Below are positions 6,814 through 14,744 of a stretch of DNA of 18,027 nt, in pieces. Source of the DNA: Acidovorax sp. (GTDB taxonomy: Bacteria; Pseudomonadota; Gammaproteobacteria; Burkholderiales; Burkholderiaceae_C); the NCBI GenBank assembly GCA_030150585.1, contig JASLFM010000503.1, forward strand, positions 1-18,027, written 5' to 3'. Under the pieces are notes generated by a model that saw only the letters and a list, made by a program, of their open reading frames with translations, was not told the origin of the DNA and did not search any database. The translations under genes were made by a program, and so were the position numbers. How positions within the stretch are numbered: position 1 is the first letter of the stretch; every line of letters begins with the position of its first letter.

Positions 6814-8541
6814 TTACGGACGGACGTAACGGTGTTCCCAGGTCAGGCTGTAGTTGCCAGACGTACCTGCAGCCACCGACGGGTTGTAGGCAGAGGAGAA
6901 TGCCGAGCCCAGGATCGGCAGACCCTTGGCAGCCGTAGCACCCGGCGTGACCAAGTTGGCCCAACCTTCCTTGAAGCTGCCGTCAACGTGCGACACCGTC
7001 ACGCCAGCGCTCAACACGGGCGACGTCGCCGTACCCACGCTGTTAAAGGCCACCACAGCGGTTTCGCCGCAGAACAGCAGCTTGGCACCGGGTTCCGCAG
7101 GGGACACCACCACACCACCACCAACGCGGTTCAGCGCATTTTCTTCGCGGTCGTACAGGGTGTAGTCGATGCCGGACACGCAAGCCACGCTGCCGGTCAG
7201 CTTGGTATTGCCCGGAGCGAATTGGCCATTGTTGTTCGTGTTAAACACGCGGGCAGGAGCCGTCGTTGCGCCAGCGGCGTTGTAGATTTCAGGGATGCCA
7301 GAAGTGATCGGCATCTTGTAATTCACTGCCATAGCATAGCGACGGGTGGGCATGGACATGACCCAGTCCGTAGCGCCAGAGATGTCTGGGTTCGACCAGA
7401 ACTCATTCGACAGCGAAAGCGTTGCGATGGAGGTTGCCAGAGCAGCAGCTTGAACCGAGGGGGTCACCAGAGCAGCGCCCGCCTTGATGTAAGGCGTGGA
7501 CATATCAGGCAAATCCACCTTCAGGGCAGAGATTGCCGGAGTCGCAATAGCGTTCCCGCCCTTATCGGCTACACCAGTCACGGTCAGCAGCGGATCGGCG
7601 GTGGCTGCGTCAATCGCTGCTTGGGTAGTGCCCGCAGGACGATCCGTTTGCGGATAATATACCAGCGCGCCGGTATTGGTTCCAACAGCAGCGACAGCGA
7701 GATCCGCCACAGCCTCAACAGCTGCAGCAGTACCCGTCCAGGAGAGCGCCTTGGGTACGTTGATGATGGTCCAGTTGGCCATCAGACCTGTGGTGGGGTT
7801 TGCCAGGTTGATGATCGAGGCAGCCGTCGTATCCACCGTGTTCGCAGCGGTCGTGGTCGTCAGTTGATCATAGGTGAGGTCAGGCACCAGATCCGTGCCA
7901 TCGATGGCGGTCCATGCCTTGTTAGCAGGCACGCCGGTAATGGCGTTTGCAGCGATGTTGCCGCAAGCCGGAGCACCATTGGCAGGGTGCTTGATGGCGG
8001 TGTACAGACCCAAGCCGTCAGAATGCGGAGGAATGTCAGCCATGTTGAAAATTTCAACATAGCCCTCACGGGTACCGGCGGCCTTTTCTGCATCGGTAGC
8101 AGCGGGGTTCAGGCGGCTCGTACCAAAGGGAACGGTAATTTGAGCACGCACAGGCTTCGTGCAGCTATTGTCAGAAGAAATCAGGGTCGAACGACCATCA
8201 GCACCTTGCACCACGGCGCCGGTCCAAACGTCGCCAGGCGACAAGAACACTTGGAAGTCGCGCAGATCGTCGGAGTTCTGGGCGCCACGGAAGCGAACCT
8301 TCACTGCCTTGCCGTTCTTTTGATCGGTGTTGGTCAGCGCCAGCAGCGTCATGTTGCCGCCCTGCGAGGAGAAGTAAGGCACCAGCAGGCTGTGCCCAAT
8401 CCCAGTGTTGCTGAAGCGCTGGGCAGTGGCCGTAGTAGCGGTCACGTTAGCAGCCGCAGTCAGATCGGTCACAGCATACGCGCTGCCCGCAAAGCCAGCA
8501 ACCATGGCCGCAATGCTCAGAGCAAGAACATTCTTCTTCAT
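6814..8541 (-). CDS. Conserved exported cell-surface protein, function unknown
   Basis: A predicted 575-residue exported protein. Residues 1-23 are a textbook signal peptide (MKKN, hydrophobic core, AGSAYA before VTDL). The mature N-terminus carries GHSLLVPYFSSQGGNMTLLAL (49-69), GKAVKVRFRGAQNSDDLRDF and FLSPGDVWTGAV (99-110). Near the end are TDWVMSMPTRRYAM (391-404) and four cysteines (127, 193, 454, 491), enough for two disulfides. I recall these motifs from a widespread proteobacterial family of exported surface proteins, but no function is established to my knowledge. The middle (about 190-370) is Ala/Thr-rich with low complexity. The start ATG at 8541 has GGAG five bases upstream, so strong translation is expected. 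A strong terminator follows the gene. It has no lipobox, no LPXTG motif and no typical outer-membrane-barrel C-terminal Phe. Secretion by the adjacent T2SS, or an S-layer role, is speculation. Confidence 0.8.
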   Translation of the reverse strand: MKKNVLALSIAAMVAGFAGSAYAVTDLTAAANVTATTATAQRFSNTGIGHSLLVPYFSSQGGNMTLLALTNTDQKNGKAVKVRFRGAQNSDDLRDFQVFLSPGDVWTGAVVQGADGRSTLISSDNSCTKPVRAQITVPFGTSRLNPAATDAEKAAGTREGYVEIFNMADIPPHSDGLGLYTAIKHPANGAPACGNIAANAITGVPANKAWTAIDGTDLVPDLTYDQLTTTTAANTVDTTAASIINLANPTTGLMANWTIINVPKALSWTGTAAAVEAVADLAVAAVGTNTGALVYYPQTDRPAGTTQAAIDAATADPLLTVTGVADKGGNAIATPAISALKVDLPDMSTPYIKAGAALVTPSVQAAALATSIATLSLSNEFWSNPDISGATDWVMSMPTRRYAMAVNYKMPITSGIPEIYNAAGATTAPARVFNTNNNGQFAPGNTKLTGSVACVSGIDYTLYDREENALNRVGGGVVVSPAEPGAKLLFCGETAVVAFNSVGTATSPVLSAGVTVSHVDGSFKEGWANLVTPGATAAKGLPILGSAFSSAYNPSVAAGTSGNYSLTWEHRYVRP

Positions 8542-8752
8542 AAAAACTCCAGTTGAAAAGTTGTTTGGCGCAACTAAAGGTAGAGGTTGATTACGCCTTA
8601 GCATGCTAGCACGACTGTTTCATGCCGCTACTAGCACTTTGCCTGCCATGCAGGAATTGTTGGTCAGGTACAACGATTTACTCTATACGCGACCCTCCAT
8701 CAGTCACGCCATACTTTCTTGGAAACGGTGGGCGGAGTTGTCGCCGGAGCCG
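8542..8752 (-). promoter_or_regulatory. Upstream region of the exported-protein gene, with repeats and a weak promoter candidate
   Basis: This 211-base gap lies between the lipoprotein stop and the exported-protein start. It carries GGAG for that start, a 10-bp perfect palindrome TAGCATGCTA (8599-8608), and two direct copies of GTGCTAG on the minus strand (8606-8612 and 8631-8637) set 25 bases apart. An inverted repeat CCTGC/GCAGG spans 8642-8654. TGCTAGCAT (8603-8611) fits an extended -10 (TG-n-TA..AT), but I see no good -35. No terminator with a T-run is evident for the lipoprotein gene. A promoter must exist somewhere nearby if the strongly terminated gene is its own unit, but I cannot place it firmly. 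Confidence 0.35.
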
Positions 8753-9163
8753 TCAGATTTGTTCGAACAACCACCATTGCCCGTCTTCCAGCAGCCAAGT
8801 TTCATCGACATGGGTCGCCATGGTATCGCTGAAACCTTTCATCAGAAACGGTTTCGACTCGATGCGGACCTTGGCGGTGCACTTCGTGGCTTCTGGGCAA
8901 CGCACCTCCACCACTTCGGCCCCCTTGAGCTGAACGGCATTGCCGCGGCGGCCGGCATATTCCTTTTCGGAGTGCACGGCGCGGTAGCCGGGGGCCAGGT
9001 AAGCATAGGCCTTGGGTATTTCGCCCTTGAGCATGGCGGCCCAGCGATCGCTGGCGCGGGCCTTGACGGCGTCTTCAGGCGTTTGCGGGCCCAGGGCCGC
9101 GCAGCCTGCCACCAGGGCGGCGGCGGCCAGCAGCAGTGCGGAACGCAGTACGGTTGTGTGCAT
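8753..9163 (-). CDS. Small outer-membrane-type lipoprotein downstream of gspD, unknown function
   Basis: A predicted 136-residue lipoprotein. The signal peptide ends in a lipobox LVAGC, with Cys21 as the lipidated residue. The next residues are Ala-Ala, not Asp, so the Lol rule predicts sorting to the outer membrane. The mature part begins with TPEDAVKARASDRWAAML and contains AYAYLAPGYRAV. It ends in ETWLLEDGQWWLFEQI, a layout that suggests a small NTF2-like alpha/beta cone fold. Two further cysteines (CPEATKC) may form a disulfide. ATG at 9163 is chosen because AAGGAG lies nine bases upstream; the TTG nine bases earlier would touch the ribosome binding site. It lies 45 bases after gspD in the same direction and could be the last gene of the secretion operon. 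A pilotin-like role is possible but not shown. Confidence 0.82.
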   Translation of the reverse strand: MHTTVLRSALLLAAAALVAGCAALGPQTPEDAVKARASDRWAAMLKGEIPKAYAYLAPGYRAVHSEKEYAGRRGNAVQLKGAEVVEVRCPEATKCTAKVRIESKPFLMKGFSDTMATHVDETWLLEDGQWWLFEQI

Positions 9164-9208
9164 GGTTATCAACTCCTTCGATATTCAATCGTGATGTAAG
9201 GGATTGGC

Positions 9209-11590
9209 TCAGGGCGCCGAGGGTGGCTGCACGGCTGGCGCCACCGGAGCGGGGGGCCCGCCCCGGGTGCCCCCGCCGAGTTCGCTGAGACCGCGCAGGC
9301 GGTCGCGCAGTTCCTCGCTGACGTCGCGGATTTCAGGGTCGGTGCGGACGACCTTGGGGGTGATGATGACGAGCAGCTCGGTGCGCGCGCCGCCACGGGT
9401 GTTGCTGCCGAAGAGGTTGCCAACCAGCGGCAGGTCTTGCAGCAGGGGCACGCCGGACTTGCCCTGGCTCTGGCTGTCCTTGATGAGGCCGCCGAGCACG
9501 ATGGATTCGCCCGAGCGCACCGCCACCTTGCTGCTGATTTGCCGCTGCAGGAAGATGGGCTGGCTGTCGGCGGTGGACGAGGAACTGTCCGCGGTGTCGG
9601 TCACGGTCTGGTCGATTTGCATGGTGACCAGGTTGCCGGCGTTCACCGAGGGGGTGACAGCCAGGTTCACGCCCGTGTCGCGGTACTGGATGGTGCTGGT
9701 GACCGCGTTGCTGTTGTTGATGTAGTCGGTGGTGCTGCTTCGCACGGGCACCTGGTTGCCCACGACCATCATGGCCAAATGATTATCCAACACCATCAGT
9801 GAGGGGTTGGAAATCATTTTGACCTGGGTTTTATTGGCCAATGCAGACAACGCCACCCGGATTTGCCCAGCCGAGTTGACCAGCGAATAGGTAAAACCCT
9901 TGGTTGCTGTATCGGCCAAGCTGCCCGTACCCGGCTTGATGCCACCGGCGCCCAGTTGCCCCGCCCCCTGGTAGCCGCCCTTGGTACTGCCGTCAAAAGC
10001 CCACTGGAGGCCGTAGTTCAGGTCGTTGTTGAGGGTGACTTCGATGATGGATGCCTCAATGAGCACCTGGGTGGGCGGCAAGTCCAGGCGCTTGAGGGTG
10101 CCTTCGATCTTGTCGAACTCGGCCTTGGTGGCCCAGACGAGAATGGTGTTGTTGAGCTCGTCCGCCATGACGCGCACGCTGCCCAGTTGGGCCATGGCGG
10201 GCGCCTGGGTGCCCGTCTGGTTGAGGCGGTTTTGCTGCGGGAATGTGCTGGACGTGCGGCCCAGGGTGCTGCCGGTACCGCTGCCGAAGCCACTGGTACC
10301 GCCGAAGCCACTGGTACCGCCAAAGCCACCGATACCACCGAAGGCTCCGGTGCCGCCGAAGGCGCCTGCATTGCCATACTGGCCCTGGGCAGTGCCCAGC
10401 CCTGGCGCCACGCCGGTGCCGCCTTGCGCACCCGCAGCGGTGCCGCCAAAAATGCCGCCGAGCACGGTGGCCAGGTGGCGGGCATTGCCGTTTTGCACGC
10501 GGTAGATGTAGAGCTGCGGCTCGGCGCCGTTGTCGCTGGGCTGGTCGAGCTTTTCAATCCAGCGGCGGGCTTCTTCCAAATAAGCGACACGGGGGGTGAC
10601 GACCAGGATGCTGTTGAGCCGCTCGATGGGCATGATGCGCAGCGCGCCAAACAGCGGGTTGCCCTCACCCAGTGCGGCGGCCGCGCCCGATACGGCCGCC
10701 GCCCTGCCGCTGGTCGGGGCTGCGGCATTAGCGCCTGCAGCCGCGGCAGCGCCGGGGGCGGGCGCAGCAGCGCCAGGGCGGCCGGCGCCTGCGGCACCGC
10801 CGCTGACGAGGCCGAGCGCGGCCTCGACTTCCTTGGTGGAGGCGTATTTGAGGGGAAACAGGCCGACGGACATGCCCTTGAGCAGGTTGATATCGAAGGT
10901 GCGCACGACGTCGAGCCAGCCTTCGGCCTGGTTGCGGGTGCCCATGAGCACGAGCAGGTTGCGCACGCTGTCTACGCGCACGATGGCGTCGCCCGGCGCC
11001 ATGGGGCGCAGGATGGTGGCCATTTCATTGGCGCCGATGTACTGCAGGGGCACGAGCACGGCCCCATAGCCTGGGGGCAAGGGGCCCTTGCCGTCGGCCT
11101 GCCGGATGTTGCCAGCAACGCTCTTGAGGTTTTCGGGCTTGCCGACGTGGTAGACGCCGCGCGTGTCGCGCGCCATGGCCAGGCCGTTGACCTGCAGGGC
11201 GCTTTCGAGCAGCGCGAGTGCGTCGTCGGGCGAGATGGGGCCGCGCGTGGCCAGCGTGACGGTGCCGTTAAGCGGCTGGTGCAGCACGTAGTCCACCTTG
11301 AGGACTTCGCGCATGAAGACGTGGATCACGTCGACGATGGGCGCATCCTCGAATTTGTAGGAACTGGGTGCGCCAGCGACCTGGGGCAGGGTAGCCGGGG
11401 GGGCGTACACGCGGTCGTCGCCGCGAATGATGCGAGGCTCTTTCGCGGCAGAGGCTGCCGCCGCGGGTGCGGAGGCGGCGGGCTGCGGAGCCTGGGCCTG
11501 CGCAGAGGATTCCTGTGCCTGCGCAATACCCGTCAGTGCAAGAGTGCAGGCAAGCAGGATGTGTCGGTTCAAGGCGTTTGCTGGATTCAT
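9209..11590 (-). CDS. gspD: Type II secretion system secretin GspD
   Basis: A 793-residue secretin that forms the outer-membrane channel of the T2SS. Residues 1-25 are a signal peptide (cleavage after AQA). N0 covers about 77-150 (YKFEDAPIVDVIHVF). N1 is about 176-233 and N2 about 240-350, split by an Ala/Gly/Pro-rich insert at 264-308. N3 is about 357-510, split by a glycine-rich insert at 378-445. The secretin domain is about 570-750, with VPVRSS, DTGVNLAVTP and the hallmark VPLLQDLPLVGNLF (714-727), then RTELLVIITPKVV. The C-terminal tail has a possible short helix (DVSEELRDRLRGLSEL) and ends in Pro/Gly-rich sequence. The start ATG overlaps the upstream stop by one base (TAATG) and lacks a ribosome binding site, indicating translational coupling. 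Placement last in the operon matches the xps arrangement. Confidence 0.97.
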   Translation of the reverse strand: MNPANALNRHILLACTLALTGIAQAQESSAQAQAPQPAASAPAAAASAAKEPRIIRGDDRVYAPPATLPQVAGAPSSYKFEDAPIVDVIHVFMREVLKVDYVLHQPLNGTVTLATRGPISPDDALALLESALQVNGLAMARDTRGVYHVGKPENLKSVAGNIRQADGKGPLPPGYGAVLVPLQYIGANEMATILRPMAPGDAIVRVDSVRNLLVLMGTRNQAEGWLDVVRTFDINLLKGMSVGLFPLKYASTKEVEAALGLVSGGAAGAGRPGAAAPAPGAAAAAGANAAAPTSGRAAAVSGAAAALGEGNPLFGALRIMPIERLNSILVVTPRVAYLEEARRWIEKLDQPSDNGAEPQLYIYRVQNGNARHLATVLGGIFGGTAAGAQGGTGVAPGLGTAQGQYGNAGAFGGTGAFGGIGGFGGTSGFGGTSGFGSGTGSTLGRTSSTFPQQNRLNQTGTQAPAMAQLGSVRVMADELNNTILVWATKAEFDKIEGTLKRLDLPPTQVLIEASIIEVTLNNDLNYGLQWAFDGSTKGGYQGAGQLGAGGIKPGTGSLADTATKGFTYSLVNSAGQIRVALSALANKTQVKMISNPSLMVLDNHLAMMVVGNQVPVRSSTTDYINNSNAVTSTIQYRDTGVNLAVTPSVNAGNLVTMQIDQTVTDTADSSSSTADSQPIFLQRQISSKVAVRSGESIVLGGLIKDSQSQGKSGVPLLQDLPLVGNLFGSNTRGGARTELLVIITPKVVRTDPEIRDVSEELRDRLRGLSELGGGTRGGPPAPVAPAVQPPSAP
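10283..10366 (-). repeat. 18-bp tandem repeat inside gspD encoding Phe-Gly-Gly units
   Basis: Two exact adjacent copies of GCCGAAGCCACTGGTACC (plus strand, 10283-10300 and 10301-10318) are followed by diverged copies to about 10366. On the coding strand they give six-residue units of the form GFGGTS/AFGGTG, at residues about 410-436 of GspD. The repeat keeps frame, so copy-number change would lengthen or shorten the insert without breaking the gene. It lies within the N3 domain insert, not in the channel wall. Confidence 0.85.
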
Positions 11591-12249
11591 TATTCGACGA
11601 TAGGTGGTGCGCCAGCCTTGGCGCGTGCTTCGTTGCGAAGGCGCAGGCGTTCGCGCCGCTCCGCTTCCCGTTGTGCTTGTGCATCAGTGGCACTGGCCGG
11701 TGCCCCAGTCGCCGCCGGTGCTCCTGGTGCTGCAGGTCTAGCCGCCGCTGGCGCCGGAACTCCGGGCCGTGCAATGGCAAGGTTGAGGGTGCGCTCTTGT
11801 CCGTCGCGCACAAAGATGACCTGACGGTCTTGGATGGATTTGAGCTTCCAGGCGCCCAGGGCTTCCCCCGCGGCGATGCGGCGCACCTTGCCGTCTATGC
11901 GCGCGAGAATGCCGGGGGACGCGCCTTCTCCAGCCGTGTAGAGGCCGTAGAGGTGGATGCCGGCAAACGGATCCACTTCTTCAACCTTGGCAGTCTCCAC
12001 GACCTTGGGTGCGGGACGGCGGCTGGGGGAGAACAGGGGACGGTCGAGCGTGGCGATGAACATGCCCGTGTCCATGGGCTGGGCCGCAGGCAGCTTGGGC
12101 GTTTGCTCGCCGAGTTCAGGGGTCAGGGGGGCAGGCGGCTGCCATGTGACGTTGCGCAACCCGCCTTGCGGGGTGATCCAAAGCCATGCCAGCGCCGCGA
12201 GCAGCGCTGCGGCGAGTGCAAGGACTAAGCTGAGGCCGTACTGTTTCAT
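11590..12249 (-). CDS. gspN: Type II secretion GspC/XpsN-type inner-membrane protein
   Basis: A predicted 219-residue protein linking the inner-membrane platform to the secretin. It has one N-terminal transmembrane segment (about 4-25), a periplasmic linker and then the motif LDRPLFSPSRRP (68-79) typical of XpsN-like proteins. A region at about 98-159 resembles the GspC homology-region fold (LYGLYTAGEG, GKVRRIAAGEALGAWKLKSI, DGQERTLNL). The C-terminus is Ala/Pro-rich, then charged; no PDZ domain is present. It overlaps gspM as ATGA and gspD as TAATG. The name is uncertain: by position it equals xpsN, by domain it is closest to a short GspC. It is not obviously the beta-rich GspN of enterobacteria. 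Direct contact with GspD is expected from the family, not seen here. Confidence 0.82.
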   Translation of the reverse strand: MKQYGLSLVLALAAALLAALAWLWITPQGGLRNVTWQPPAPLTPELGEQTPKLPAAQPMDTGMFIATLDRPLFSPSRRPAPKVVETAKVEEVDPFAGIHLYGLYTAGEGASPGILARIDGKVRRIAAGEALGAWKLKSIQDRQVIFVRDGQERTLNLAIARPGVPAPAAARPAAPGAPAATGAPASATDAQAQREAERRERLRLRNEARAKAGAPPIVE

Positions 12250-12800
12250 ACGGGTTGGGCACGAAGCACGGAAAGGTTGAGCTGCACGGCAAGCGCCTGG
12301 GGACGGTCGGCGCGCTGCAGGCCCATGGCTTGGACGTTGATGCTGTCGATCAGCACTACGGGCGTGAGGCTGGGTATGACGGCCAACGCGCTTTGCAGGT
12401 GGAGCAGTTCACCCTCGACGCGCACCGAGAGGCCGATGCGGTCAAACCCCTGTTCGGGCTTGTTGGGCAGCACCTGGCTGCTGACGACGGTGAGGCCTGC
12501 CGCGCTGAGCACGGAGCGCACGCGCTGCTGCGCGTCGTTGCCAGCCTGGGTGGCGTCCACGCTCGCAGGGTAGACATACTGGGAGAGTTGCCGGGTGGCC
12601 TCGGCCAAGCGCTCATCGAGACGGGGGGCTTCCTGCTCCAACCCGGTGAGGCGCGCATAGCGGGGGACGACGCGGTCCATTTCGCCTTGGCCCCATTGGT
12701 GCTTGCGCCACACGTAGGCGCCGCCAAGGGCAAGGGGCAGCAAGATGAGGGAGAGCGTGGCAGCGACCCAGGCCCAATCGCGGGGGGTGGGACGGGTCAT
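12246..12800 (-). CDS. gspM: Type II secretion system protein GspM
   Basis: A predicted 184-residue inner-membrane protein of the assembly platform and the partner of GspL. A short cytoplasmic N-terminus precedes one transmembrane helix (about 10-30). A helical stretch that could form a coiled coil follows (about 45-73), then a ferredoxin-like periplasmic domain (VLSAAGLTVVSSQVLP; LSVRVEGELLHLQSALAVI; LIDSINVQAM). The pattern fits the GspM subtype b / PilO-like family. It overlaps gspL by ATGA, and GGAGG sits seven bases before the ATG. It overlaps the XpsN-type gene by ATGA as well. Sequence conservation in this family is low, so the call leans partly on position. Confidence 0.88.
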   Translation of the reverse strand: MTRPTPRDWAWVAATLSLILLPLALGGAYVWRKHQWGQGEMDRVVPRYARLTGLEQEAPRLDERLAEATRQLSQYVYPASVDATQAGNDAQQRVRSVLSAAGLTVVSSQVLPNKPEQGFDRIGLSVRVEGELLHLQSALAVIPSLTPVVLIDSINVQAMGLQRADRPQALAVQLNLSVLRAQPV

Positions 12801-13900
12801 GTTTTAGCCTCCGATGCAGGCGCAGAGGCAGGAGATGCCGGGGCGCCGGCCGCAGCGTCGTCAATGGTGAATTCAACCTGGAAGGTTTCCTTGGGCGCAC
12901 CGGGCGGCCGGGTGGCTGCCGAAGGCGCACGCACGCCTTTAAAGCCGGGCTGGGCGCTGAGTTTTTGCATCATGGCGGCGGTGTCGGGGGTTTGCCCCAC
13001 GATGAGCACGTTGCGGCCTTCGATCTGCAGGCGCTGAAGCATGGTTTCATCGCCCAGCACGTTGGTGAGGGTGTGCAGGGTGCTTAGTGGGTTGAGCCGG
13101 TTGCTGGTGATACCGCTCAGGGTTTGGAGTTGCGCGTTGGCCGCTATCAGGGCTTCACGCTTGGCGACCAACGGGCGGGCTCGCTCCGCCAGTTGAGTGA
13201 ATTGTGCCGAAGCCTGTATGGCCCGCGAGCGCAATTGCAGCGTTGGCGTGACGGCAAGCGCCCCCAGCAGCGCCACGGCCAGAGCGGCAGCCAGCCCCAG
13301 CATGCCCCAGCCGCGGCGCTGGGCGCGCAGGCGGCGGTCTTCTCCGAACCCGGGCAGGACGAATGCGCTGGCGGGGTCTTGCACGCCGCGGACCCAGACT
13401 TCCAGAGGCTGGCGGCTATTCGCATCCGCCTGGTTGGAGAGGTATTGCGCGATTTGCTGGCGCGAGACGAGCGCCAGCTCTACCAGGACATGCCCGCCAC
13501 GGCCAGGCGCCAGCAAGGGGCCATGGCCCCAGGCCAGGTCGGCCGAGGGGAAGGGGCTGGAGGCGAGCGCCTGCAGTTCAACGGCATGCCGAAGCTGCTG
13601 CACCCCCAGCGGGGGGAGCGTAAGTTGCTTGCGCAGCACGATCTCTTCGGGCAGCGCAATGGCATGGAACCGGGCGCGAGCACCTTCTGGCGCATTGCCC
13701 TTGCGGTGCATTGCCTGGCCGCCCTGGGGCTCCCATAGCCCCGCCGCGCCTTGCGCCTCGCGCAGCAGGACAGTGGGGCGCGGGCCAAGCCAAAGGAACA
13801 CTGGCTGCTGAAGAACCGTGCGCCATGCCTGGCGGATTTGCAGCCAGGCGGCGGGCAGATCCAGGCCAAACAGCCGGAGTTCTTGGGTTGCGATGGACAT
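12797..13900 (-). CDS. gspL: Type II secretion system protein GspL
   Basis: A predicted 367-residue bitopic inner-membrane protein that joins the cytoplasmic ATPase GspE to GspM and the pseudopilus. About 197 cytoplasmic residues, presumably an actin-like domain of the PilM/GspL kind, precede one transmembrane helix (about 199-217, GMLGLAAALAVALLGALAV). A periplasmic PilN-like domain follows: a helical stretch (AQFTQLAERARPLVAKREALIAA), then TLHTLTNVLGDETMLQRL and LIVGQTPDTAAMMQKL. The tail is Ala/Pro-rich. I chose ATG at 13900, seven bases after the gspK stop. No Shine-Dalgarno sequence is visible, so reinitiation from gspK is likely; a TTG at 13936 inside gspK would add 12 residues. The cytoplasmic half is divergent. 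Confidence 0.9.
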   Translation of the reverse strand: MSIATQELRLFGLDLPAAWLQIRQAWRTVLQQPVFLWLGPRPTVLLREAQGAAGLWEPQGGQAMHRKGNAPEGARARFHAIALPEEIVLRKQLTLPPLGVQQLRHAVELQALASSPFPSADLAWGHGPLLAPGRGGHVLVELALVSRQQIAQYLSNQADANSRQPLEVWVRGVQDPASAFVLPGFGEDRRLRAQRRGWGMLGLAAALAVALLGALAVTPTLQLRSRAIQASAQFTQLAERARPLVAKREALIAANAQLQTLSGITSNRLNPLSTLHTLTNVLGDETMLQRLQIEGRNVLIVGQTPDTAAMMQKLSAQPGFKGVRAPSAATRPPGAPKETFQVEFTIDDAAAGAPASPASAPASEAKT

Positions 13901-13907
13901 GAAGGAG

Positions 13908-14744
13908 CTATTGGTCGGAAGACACTGGTGGGGCAATGGATGTTTCGGCGTAAAAGATCCGCCATGGCAAGCCGTCGTTGCTCTTGCCTATCGCGTAGCG
14001 GCGCACGACCCTGACGACGGTACCGTCGGACAGGGGTACCTGCGCCTCCAGCTCCAACGCACGACTGCCCGCTGCATCAAGCCATGCACCGTTCATGGAG
14101 CTTTGGTCGAGGCCAGGCTGCCCCGATTTGCGGCCAGCGGCGAAGTGTGCCACAGCGGCATCGTTTCCGGCAGTCAATACCCGTAACACCTGCAGCGGCG
14201 CGGCCAGGGGATTGACGCGCCCCGAGCCTCGGGAGTCGGTGGTAATGAGGCGGGCAATGGCTGCATAGACAGGATAGTCGAGGCCGGGAACCCGCATGAC
14301 GTCTTCGGGGGCCTCGAAGAGGGCGGCTTTGCCGCTGGGACCAGGGGTGGAGCGTATCTCCACGATGGCCTGTGCCAGTTGGCCTGATCGTTGCGGGTCC
14401 AGTCCGGCCGCCGTTTGCATCATTTGCCCCAGCAGTTCCACCGGGGCTTTGTTGATGTCGATGTAGCCGTTGAGGGGAATGACCCTCACGGGAATGGCCA
14501 GCCCGGCGTAGCTGACCTGGTCTTGCAGCAGGGCATTGGGCTGCTTGCCGCCCACGACGATGGACTGCAAGGCAATTTGCATGGCGGATTCGCCCAAGAC
14601 GGAGGCCATGGTCATGTCGCGCATGCGGCCGGTGACGCGCGCTTCGGTTTTAACGGCCTGCATCATGCCGGTGGCGATGACGCTCAACGCCGCAACGAGC
14701 CACAGAACGGCCACGAGAACTAGGCCCTTGGATCGCACGCTCAT
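13908..14744 (-). CDS. gspK: Type II secretion minor pseudopilin GspK
   Basis: A predicted 278-residue minor pseudopilin, the large tip subunit that initiates pseudopilus assembly. The short leader MSVRSKG is cleaved after Gly7. The hydrophobic N-terminal helix LVLVAVLWLVAALSVIATGM follows without Glu at position 5, as is normal for GspK but not for other pseudopilins. GYIDINKAPVELLGQMM (93-109) and the later EDVMRVPGL belong to the alpha domain with its helix-hairpin-like folds. The protein is somewhat shorter than the roughly 300-330 residues of many GspK. The start ATG at 14744 overlaps the gspJ stop as ATGA, with GGAGG six bases upstream. Confidence 0.93.
   Translation of the reverse strand: MSVRSKGLVLVAVLWLVAALSVIATGMMQAVKTEARVTGRMRDMTMASVLGESAMQIALQSIVVGGKQPNALLQDQVSYAGLAIPVRVIPLNGYIDINKAPVELLGQMMQTAAGLDPQRSGQLAQAIVEIRSTPGPSGKAALFEAPEDVMRVPGLDYPVYAAIARLITTDSRGSGRVNPLAAPLQVLRVLTAGNDAAVAHFAAGRKSGQPGLDQSSMNGAWLDAAGSRALELEAQVPLSDGTVVRVVRRYAIGKSNDGLPWRIFYAETSIAPPVSSDQ

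Noticed and set aside
6805..8556. A 583-codon open frame on the plus strand opposite the exported-protein gene
   Set aside because: The minus-strand frame has a signal peptide, ribosome binding site, terminator and family motifs. The plus-strand product is rich in Arg, His, Gly and Ser without any recognisable fold, as expected of a shadow frame.
8759..8770. TTGTTCGAACAA perfect palindrome
   Set aside because: It falls within the last codons of the lipoprotein gene and has no T-run or second copy, so it is probably chance.
9863..11824. A 653-codon open frame on the plus strand opposite gspD
   Set aside because: It lies wholly antisense to a clear secretin gene and its neighbour, and its composition is what GC-rich codon bias produces on the opposite strand. 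No domain is recognisable.
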